In this document: positions 18,819 to 26,646 of the stretch, piece by piece
How positions within the stretch are numbered: the stretch's first letter is position 1
Layout: every line of letters starts with the position of its first letter
Assembly: GCA_001586965.3 (NCBI GenBank)
Contig: LUCW03002008.1
Coordinates: 1-26,646 of the forward strand
DNA length: 26,646 nucleotides
Direction: 5' to 3'
Source: Sphaeroforma sirkka
Taxonomy: Eukaryota > Opisthokonta > Ichthyosporea > Ichthyophonida
Position numbers and translations under genes: made by a program
The notes under the pieces: generated by a model
Told to the model about the DNA's origin: nothing
What the model saw: only the letters and a program-made list of their open reading frames with translations
Database searches by the model: none

Positions 18819-18833
18819 ACTGGCTGGTAAATA

Positions 18834-19430
18834 TGTAAACTTCGATGGAAATTACTAGGTTTCAAACTATATTAAACTAAAATACAATTTAGTCAGTTAG
18901 GATTTAGCAGTGGTAGCTTGTGTAAGAATGATCAGGACTGCCTCTTGTTAAGAGCCTAAATATCCTCGATCACACAGGGCGTACCTCTAGCTGTTCTTTA
19001 TTGAATAATTTTCACTAGAAGTACTAAGTGTTCATGACCACTTGCCTAATTTGTAAATAGACATAATAACGTAAGTCACGTTAATACATTAGCTGATATA
19101 AATAAAGTTCCATCTGAAGAAAAGTTAAAAAAAAAGAAAAGACTTATTGGATTTTGGAGATTGGCGGGAGGACCAAAATCTATAAGTAGTAGTTCGGAGA
19201 TTATAAAATTTAGTTTATAATATCCTACATCTACTAATGTCTCAAATAGGTCCAAGTAGATGAGTCATACCAAATACTCAGGCTATTGGAGCCATCAAAG
19301 TGAATTTAGAACACTTTGGAAATATTGGAAAAAGAGCTTGTACTAAATTATTTAAAATACAAATAAAACCAATGTATTATCTCAATTGATCTTGATATTT
19401 TTTAGACTGACCGGAGGCCGTATTTCTACA
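18834..19430 (-). repeat. LTR shared by element 2 and the second integrase fragment
   Basis: This is the duplicate of 9683-10278, with the same integrase fragment abutting its CA end. Differences are a handful of single bases and A/T-run lengths. Confidence 0.95.
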
Positions 19431-20232
19431 CTTATGTAAACGCTTATTCCATTTCTTATTAAAAATACGAAAGAAAGTCACGAGATTCACGAAACGCATC
19501 GGAGGTTAACCAGGTTACTGTTCCATCCACAAAACGGGTCTTGTAGTAAGTGTAACTGTCTTCGGATGTTTTGTCAATTATTTGACTTGTGACTCCATAA
19601 CTGGGACATTAGAATCAAATGAGCGAGCGAATGAGAGTTCGGAAGTAAGGATACGGTGAGTGCCTAGATTTGTTGCGCTAGTACCATCTATGTTATTCAC
19701 TTTGTAAGTATCACTCTTCTCATCATGGTAGGAAATAACAAAGGATCCGATTGTTATAGAAGAGAGTTTGGTAACGTTGGCATTGCGATTTATAATGTTA
19801 ACATAATCACCAACTTTGAACTGAACAATGTTCTTAGTGTTATTCCATTGGTCATACGTTTTAAGTAGGACACAATTTTTGTGCTCGAGTAAACAGGGGT
19901 AAACAACGTTCTGCACATGCTCGATCTTTTGTAGCCAAGGAGAAACGTGTTTCTCGGGCACAGTTTTGTCAAACGTTACCTGCAATTCACTATAGCGGTC
20001 AAAGAAGTAGTAAAACGGGAGTGTTCCAGTTGGAGGATTCATGCAGATATTCATTTGAGTCTGAACACATTTCAAATGATAAGGCCACATATCCTCAATG
20101 TCATCTAGTGAGGTACGCAACAGCTTCTTTAGTTCTCTATGACGTGTCTCATTTGCACCCTGTGTTTGAGGTTAATACAGAACACCACGCCTACGGGTCA
20201 TGCCTGATACGAGTACAAATGCCTGCGATTAC
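19431..20232 (-). pseudogene. Second copy of the diverged integrase fragment
   Basis: This is the duplicate of 10279-11080, with the same internal stop, the same missing bases before the chromodomain and the same 180-codon open stretch (19578-20120). Sharing every lesion shows that it arose by duplication of the already broken fragment. Confidence 0.9.
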
Positions 20233-22483
20233 GCTCTTTCGACTGAGAATTTATAACGTACCTCTTAACTTCTCGATTGGCGCACTAAGTTTGAGGCAAC
20301 GCAACCTCGTTAATTACCCTCTTTCCCTTATTCTACCGCCGTATTTTTGTTTACAATTTTCATTACCCGGCCACACTTATGGCTCAGCCACGGTTTTGAA
20401 CTTGGCCAAATTTATTTCCGAATTCCATTTCACTCTTTGAAATAGAAAGGGGGGGGGAGGGTGGTTGTAAAACCTGGCGGCTTTGGCCATAACTCTGGGG
20501 AACAACCTTGCCTCCTACAAACCTTATCCGTTGGTCTTTGGCGCGCCACTTTCGTGTGAGCCAACCAGATCGACGCTAGTCATTCTCAGAACCATATATA
20601 GCGAGTCGTTCGTTGCACTGGTTTACCTTCACATTGTGATTCTATGCAACCGACGTTAAGTCAATAAACCAAGTCGCCCTATATAAAACTCGTTACGTGT
20701 ACATCACGTGTTACTTCACGGTGCCTTTACAGGCAGCAAGCCGCAGCCCACAAGGCCAAGCACTGAAGTAGAGCAGTCATCAGTCAGCAGTCAGCAGATA
20801 TGTATTGCATATTTGCAGTCCATTCAGCAGTGAAGTCAGCAGTTCAGCAGTCAGCACTCAGCAGTCAGCACTCGCCAGTCGCCAGTCGCTAGTCGCCACT
20901 CTCAGCACTCAGGACTCCAGGAGTCAGTAGTTAGTACTCAAAATACTGTCAGTCTGTCAGAGTTATGAGTGCAGAACTGCAGACTGCAGTGTATAAGTGA
21001 GCCAGTGACTGCAGTCTTGGTCAGGGCGAGTACTAACGGATCAAGATTTTTTTTTACTCAATCAAGAAATCAAGTTTGAATATCCACTGGTCCGACTCAG
21101 AATCGTTTGAGACAGCAGTGAAATAGGACCGGCTAGAAATGCAGTTCCCGTAAAATATAACAAAACTATACACTTTTCCCGCCAATTCCTGATTAGATAT
21201 TTTTTATCGTTTTCTATTGGTAAATGAATGTTGTTTTTCTACAAACTGAACACAAAATGTTGCACGCATATGGATGTTTGTGTATTAGTGCAGTCACTAT
21301 GGCTATTAGACAGTTACATGCACGCGGCCTTATGGTCGCTCTGATGATAGCATGATAGGATCCTGTACAGCATCATCTTGCTCGATGTCTGATGTCGAAC
21401 TACACAAATTAGCAATACTATGCATATAAACGGGCTAGACTCCAAGAAAGATTAAACACGAGAGTGATTCAAAGGTGTATATTCGACTAGTCACAGACAC
21501 CCAACATCAAAACAAACATCAAAACTGCTTACAAAGTAGACAAAACCGTTGCACTTTGCATACGTCTGGGTTGGTGCACTCGTATATGTCGGTATTTTGA
21601 AGCCGACTTTTTTTGTGAAGTGGCGGGCCATGTTATCTCGCGTTTCATTGGTGTTCCTATCGTGGATTTGGGCGCTTTTTTTGTCATAGTATGTTAATTT
21701 GAGGAATTTCGCTGTTTACGTATAAATGTAAAACGAAATTGAACCTTGATTCTTGATCGCATTTCGAAAGTGCCTCCGGTTTGTCCATATCGCACTATTG
21801 AAAAATATTCACAATCAAAAGTTTCGCCAATTCTTCAATGTCCATTGTTTCCAGTCACCAGTATTCACTCACCAATCACTTACAGGCTGCAGCACGCCAA
21901 ACCTAAATTTTAACCTCAATAAGCCTTTTATTGATTTTATTGAAAAACAAAAGGTTGTTTTTTGTTTTGAAAAAAAAAAGGTTTTGCATAAATATGATTC
22001 TTTGACTCTTTTTTATTGGAGTTTATCATAAATCTAGCTTTTGGGGTTTGAAAAATGTATAAAAATAAAAAATAAAATTAATAGGGGGCCCCCCCAGGCC
22101 AGGCTCGAGCTTCTACTCGTATTTATGTGGTTACTCTCTTTATAGATACAGTTGATATATTTTATATTAGTTTAGAGTTTAGAGTTTAGACTGCATTAGA
22201 GAAAATCTTTCGGAATATAAGCCTCAAGACCGTCGGGGCCCAAAACACGGGGGGGGGGGGGGGATTTTTTTTTTTTTTGATATTTTCTGATAATAGTATC
22301 AGAAAGTAAACACACACACAAATATACACCTCACTTACAGTTACAGCGCTAGTATCGCTTCCTAACACGTATACGATGTGGGTCGTAGCACTGTATAGCC
22401 CAATTAGACTACGTTCTTTCCAGTGAGCGCATCCGATTTCTCATACGACACAATTATGTCCCACTTTTTTTTTTTTCCATCAG
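20233..22483 (+). other. Second copy of promoter, leader and probable intron
   Basis: This is the duplicate of 11081-13333 and holds no gene that I can support. It contains the TATA box (20680-20688), the CAGTCAG-rich leader (about 20766-21026), the G15-A-T14 run (22249-22278), the hairpin, and the splice acceptor ending at 22483. The purine run near 20446 reads AAAGGGGGGGGGAGGG, longer than in unit 1. Confidence 0.6.
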
Positions 22484-23388
22484 AAGGCGAGATCAACTTT
22501 GCACAGCATGGATGTCAAAGATCTTATGAACTTCGTACGCCCGTATATGACTAAACTAAACGGTAATGATGTATCGGGTAGTGTTGAAATTGATATGTCG
22601 TTCCTTATACACACCCATTTATCGCTACATGCGAGAAGTATAGTGGTGTATGATGACTGGGACTCTTTCTTGCTTCACATAGAGGGATGCCTGAATCTAA
22701 TCATAGAGTGGGAAGTTCCACATACCTACCCATATGCGTGTTCGATGGACAACGCATTGCAGGAAACTAGTTAACCGGAGTCGGTCTCTTAACAGTGAAA
22801 AGAAGCACGAACTCGTGAGGAAGTTTAAGGAAGAAAAAAATGAGCAAAGAGGAACTAGACAATTTTGATTTAGATGCAGCGTGTAGATTTTGCGTTGCTT
22901 CGCATAATCCTGTAGCCGCACGTTATATTATGCATTTATTTAGAAAGATGGGAATACATTACATCTTGGCGCGACAGAAGCTGAACAGCAGCTGGTGCAT
23001 TTGCAACGTATTGGCTTCATCAAGTACATAATCGCTTACGATATAGATTACTTGGTGATATGTGGCATCAACTTCATACTAAGTTCACGTTGGCGAAAGG
23101 AAGTGATGAATATCTTGCATCTACCTACTGTGAAAAAACACCTTTCTGATACATGGAAACAGTTTTGTGATCCACGAACAGCGAAGGACACATGGCTCCA
23201 TTTATGTTGTGCATCTGTGTGCACGATTCGGTCAAAGTGGTTGTCGCGTACGCACAGGGGTTGGACTTGAAAGACTGCTAAGTATACTATCAAACTGTAT
23301 GATAACCAAACCGTCAATGAGAGTTGTAGCCGAAGTTGAAAAAGAGCTATATCAGGTCAATAAATTGTTCTTTGGGCAACCTGTATAT
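22484..23388 (+). pseudogene. Second copy of the XPG-type nuclease gene
   Basis: This is the duplicate of 13334-14240, with its ATG at 22508. It shares the frameshift between MGIHYILA and TEAEQQL (near 22976), so that lesion predates the duplication or reflects the same error. Extra breaks lie near 22711 (GTGGGAAG for GTGGGGAAG), 22761 (GCAGGAAAC) and in the A-run at 22833. Conversely, the end of the gene is better here: GAAAAAGAG keeps EVEKELYQVNKLFFGQPVY open, where unit 1 hits a stop. The two units complement each other at different sites. Confidence 0.82.
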
Positions 23389-23986
23389 TGTAGAAATACG
23401 GCCTCCGGTCAGTCTAAAATATCAAGATCAATTGAGATAATACATTGGTTTTATTTGTATTTTAAATAATTTAGTACAAGCTCTTTTTTTCAATATTTCC
23501 AAAGTGTTCTAAATTCACTTTGATGGCTCCAATAGCCTGAGTATTTGGTATGACTCATCTACTTGGACCTATTTGAGACATTAGTAGATGTAGGATATTA
23601 TAAACTAAATTTTATAATCTCCGAACTACTACTTATAGATTTTGGTCCTCCCGCCAATCTCCTAAATCCAATAAGTCTTTTTTTTTTTTTTTAAACTTTT
23701 CTTCAGATGGAACTTTATTTATATCAGCTAATGTATTAACGTGACTTACGTTATTATGTCTATTTACAAATTAGGCAAGTGGTCATGAACACTTAGTACT
23801 TCTAGTGAAAATTATTCAATAAAGAACAGCTAGAGGTACGCCCTGTGTGATCGAAGATATTTAGTCTCTTAACAAGAGGCAGTCCCGATCATTCTTACAC
23901 AAGCTACCACTGCTAAATCCTAACTGACTAAATTGTATTTTAGTTTAATATAGTTTGAAACCTAGTAATTTCCATCGAAGTTTACA
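23389..23986 (+). repeat. Second copy of the solo LTR with ATAT duplication
   Basis: This is the duplicate of 14241-14840, with ATAT at 23385-23388 and 23987-23990. The insertion therefore happened before the 9.15 kb duplication. Confidence 0.93.
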
Positions 23987-23987
23987 A

Positions 23988-24126
23988 TATGATCTTAGAT
24001 TAGAGAAGTTTGTATCATTCATACATAATGTACCTGAATGGATAATAATAGGGATAATATTATTTATTTCAAAAAATGACAAGTATGTATTTTACAATGT
24101 ATGAACATATGGTATGGCTCTCATAG
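23988..24126 (+). pseudogene. Second copy of the nuclease continuation
   Basis: DLRLEKF and the following family-like residues are present as at 14842-14979. An additional A (TTCAAAAAATG) shifts the frame in the unrecognised part. From 24127 to 24241 nothing is recognised apart from the LTR-like 17-base string. Confidence 0.72.
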
Positions 24127-24241
24127 TCGCTGTAGTGGTTCAGAAAAGATTGATGGGAAGAAGTGGCCAGTAAATTCCCGTATGAAGCTTGGGCCAAGTG
24201 AGTCGACAATGATTAAAAAGTAGCTATTAAACTAAAATACA

Positions 24242-25735
24242 TAAACGCTTATTCCATTTCTTATTAAAGATACGAAGAAAGTCGCGAGATTCACGAAATG
24301 CATCTGAGGTTAGCCAAGCTACTGTCCCATCCATGAAACGGGTCTTGTAGTAAGTGCAACCGTCTTCGGATGTTTTGTCAATTATATCTTTAACTTGTGA
24401 CTCCATAACTGGTACATCAGAATCAAATGAGTGAGCGAACATGAGTTCGGAAGTAGGGATACGGTGAGTGCCTAGATTGGTTGCGCTAGTACCATCAATG
24501 TTATTCACTTCGTAAGTATCACTCTTCTCATCATGGTAGGAAATAACAAAAGGTCATATCGTCTTAGAAGAGAGTTCGGTAACGTTGGCGTTTCGATTTA
24601 TAATGTTAACGTAATCGCCGACTTTGAACTGAACAATGTTCTTAGTATTATTCCATCGGTCATACGCTTTAAGTAGGACGCGATTCTTGTGCTCGAGTGA
24701 ACAGGGGTAAACAACGTTCTGCATATGCTCGATCTTTTTGTAGCCACGGGTAGCGTGTTTCTCGGGCGCAGTTTTATCAAACGTTGCTTGTAATTCACTA
24801 TAGCGGCCAAAGAAATAGTGAAACGGAGTGTTCCAGTTTGAGGATTCATGCAGTTATTCATTTGAGTCTGAACCCATTTCAAATGATAAGGCCACATATC
24901 CTCAACGTCGTCTAGTGCGGTACGCAAGAGTTTCTTAAGTTCTCTATGACGTGTCTCATTTGCACCCTGCGTTTGAGGTTTGTAAGGAACACCACGCCTA
25001 TGGGTCATGCCTGATACGAGTATAAGTGCCTCCATTACGTCGGTACAAGACTCACTACCGTTATCAGAAGAACATAGTACTCGGGGAAACCAAAGTCATT
25101 GAAGACGTGATAGCATAATTCTGCCACTGTTTGTGGACGTTTGTTCTGGTATTGCATAAAAGCAAGTTATAGCCCGAAGCCACACACAAGAAATGACAGA
25201 TATATACATCGCCAGTATGCTTGGATTGCGGGAGTTTAACCAAATTGACTATGACTCGGGCGCATCGGTGGGGTCTTCTGTCACACTTTTTAGGGGTGCC
25301 CAACCGTATCGCTTGATCTGGTTCTTTTCACAATCAGTACAGCGTCGGTATACTTCACGTATGGTTTCTTTCAGCGCCGGGTGATCAAGCCCTGCACGAA
25401 TAGCCATTTTATAAGTATGCTCATATGCTCGATGATGCGTTAAATTATGTATAATTTTAACTCTACTTTCGAGCTCCTCTAAGTCAGTCAGATTCTGCGT
25501 AACGCTGGCTGAATGAACCATAGTCCTGTTGGTAAGGGCAACCTCAGTATCAGGAGGTAGACTCCTGAGATACATAATTGACAACATTGATTGTTGAAGC
25601 ATCTTCTTCAGTTGTTTCGCAACTCCTGGCTGTTCTTAAGCAGCGCTTTAAGCAGTTGAGTGAGCTTCAGTTTCTCTTAGAGTTTTGAGTCTTTTGATCC
25701 ATGGCCTTAGCTGTTCCATGTTTTTTACGACCTAA
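24242..25735 (-). pseudogene. Integrase of the third retrotransposon copy
   Basis: This is the duplicate of 15095-16571. The chromodomain piece (24242-24508) and the piece with the catalytic Glu (24598-25035) are open. From about 24730 onward new indels accumulate (GATCTTTTTGTAG, ACGGGTAGC, AACGGAGTG, TCAGAAGAAC, TTCTGGTATTG, AAAGCAAG). Several are not in homopolymers, such as the duplicated GAA near 25067 and duplicated GAT near 25433. Confidence 0.85.
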
Positions 25736-26646
25736 TGCCGTCTCACGGTCGATAAATAGGTTCGTCTTGAATCATATTAATTAAATCACGTATCCATGGG
25801 TCGGAGTTACGTAAGGGACAACACAGCGTAATGGTAGATTTCGTAATATTAACATAATTTAACAACTGTGCGATGTTGACGTGGGTATCCAATTATGTTT
25901 GATAAGTTGAAATGCATCACCTTTACAACGACCTATATTCTGTTTGTTATGTTCTGCGGCGAACATATCAACAGTAAATGGACCCCATCGTGATTGAGCG
26001 AGGTTAAACTTTCCTAAGTCAATCGTTGCTAGACTTTTTCTGGTAGCGTCGAACGTCTGGTTATGTATTCTGGTATGTGTGTTATGAAACTTGGCAATAA
26101 TGTCCTGTGAGTGGTTCATGTCTTTTAAGTATGTTAGAGACAACAGGCGACAGTCATAAAGTAATCAGGCGCAGTAACTATAGCAAGTTGAGATACTTCA
26201 TCTCTTTGATGGATATTGAACATAAATCTTGCTCTAGTGCACACATATGACTGTCAGTGCTGGACGTCCGGTAAGTCCTTGCATCTTTTGTGCCAGTTAG
26301 TACCCTTCAACTGCAACTCTTTCATATAGTGTCTCTGTTGCCTTGCAACTTAACAGGGTCATGTCTTTCCACTTGCCATTACGTTTTGTGAGTTGTAGTG
26401 GTTCGAGAAGTAGAGCCAGTCTTAGTGCTCTTAGTAGCGCAGTATTAGTCTCTACTGCGTTAGTGGGCTTGTAGCTCGTAGTACTAAGTACTCTAGTGAG
26501 CCACTTAGACTTGTTCCATGTTTTTACGACTCCATAATGCAAATCGTTTCAATCGAGCATTACTGACTTATAAATATTCGACAGTATAGGGTATGACCAC
26601 CATCCGAGTATTCATATGTGTCATATGAGCTAGAGCACCTCGAATA
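25736..26646 (-). pseudogene. Heavily deleted mosaic of Dam-like domain, RNase H and gag
   Basis: The order follows 16590-18043 of unit 1 but is about 550 bases shorter. About 215 bases are missing at 25740 in one step. After that, gaps of roughly 3 to 20 bases recur every 20-40 bases, while the retained pieces match almost exactly. Recognisable parts are the WGPFTVDMFAAEHNK motif of the Dam-like domain (about 25950-26000), traces of RNase H (LTYLKDMN), and the gag linker. Near 26513-26562 a string belonging to the pol link region (compare 16566-16605) sits inside gag. The last 60 bases again match gag closely. Confidence 0.75.

Larger units (their letters stand above)
9683..18833. repeat. 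Tandem duplication, unit 1
   Basis: The stretch from this LTR through the end of element 2's gag is repeated from 18834 with an offset of 9147-9156 bases. The unit holds LTR, integrase fragment, nuclease-gene region with solo LTR, and element 2. Because gag of element A (left of 9683) and gag of element 2 (left of 18834) are themselves near-identical, the true exchange point can lie anywhere in that gag homology. Confidence 0.92.
15095..19430 (-). mobile_element. Element 2: RT-deleted, 3'-truncated retrotransposon copy
   Basis: Reading on the minus strand this copy has an LTR (18834-19430), gag, a fused RNase H-Dam-like region, and integrase ending in the chromodomain at about 15095. The 3' tail and 3' LTR are missing. 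An internal deletion joins gag's downstream leader (…CTTTCAA in sense) to the RNase H domain at 17394/17395. It removes what corresponds to about 6671-8245 of element A, i.e. protease and nearly all of RT. It cannot be autonomous. Confidence 0.93.
18834..26646. repeat. Tandem duplication, unit 2 (partial, cut by window end)
   Basis: The order of unit 1 is repeated in full: LTR, integrase fragment, TATA and CAGTCAG leader, G/T run, nuclease gene with solo LTR, retrotransposon body. Differences up to about 25.5 kb are overwhelmingly in homopolymer length, for example 12 G/19 T versus 15 G/14 T. The window ends at the equivalent of about 18040 in unit 1, inside gag, so a third unit may follow. 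Confidence 0.92.

Overview
The window is eukaryotic, repeat-dominated DNA from an organism I cannot name. It has spliceosomal-type intron signals, a Ty3/Gypsy LTR retrotransposon of chromovirus type, a T-rich minisatellite and a tandem 9.15 kb duplication. An early-diverging fungus or an invertebrate would both fit. There are no bacterial-style operons, rRNA, tRNA or CRISPR arrays that I can see.

Layout. (1) 1-1117: probable host DNA with one convincing exon on the minus strand (477-674) that resembles the N-terminus of the end-joining factor XLF/NHEJ1. (2) 1118-3376: a minisatellite of about 40 units of 54-60 bp. (3) 3377-10278: the most complete LTR retrotransposon (element A, minus strand). 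Its order is 5' LTR, gag with two zinc fingers, aspartic protease, RT, RNase H, a Dam-methylase-like domain, integrase with an HHCC finger and D,D35E core, a chromodomain-like C-terminus, 3' LTR. Several small indels break the reading frame. (4) 10279-11080: a diverged integrase fragment of a related element abutting the same LTR. (5) 11081-15094: a unit holding a TATA promoter, a CAGTCAG-rich leader, a probable intron, and a decayed FEN1/EXO1/XPG-type 5' nuclease gene on the plus strand. A solo LTR (14241-14840, 4-bp ATAT target duplication) interrupts this gene; homology resumes in frame on the far side. (6) 15095-19430: a second retrotransposon copy (element 2), 3'-truncated and missing the protease and most of RT through a clean internal deletion. 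(7) 18834-26646: a second copy of everything from 9683 onward, offset about 9.15 kb. Until about 25.5 kb it differs from the first copy mainly in homopolymer length. (8) 25.74-26.56 kb: the copy becomes riddled with small deletions and contains a misplaced pol piece inside gag.

How it fits together. The retrotransposon genes form one sense-strand cassette (minus strand here) for making and inserting cDNA. The LTR at 9683-10278 (and its copy at 18834-19430) serves two flanking element bodies and has no target duplication, so recombination built this locus rather than simple insertion. The tandem duplication probably has its exchange point in gag/LTR sequence shared by element A and element 2, although an assembly artefact is a serious alternative. 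The most notable biology is a chromodomain and a Dam-like domain in one retroelement, and the in-frame rescue of a nuclease reading frame across a solo LTR.
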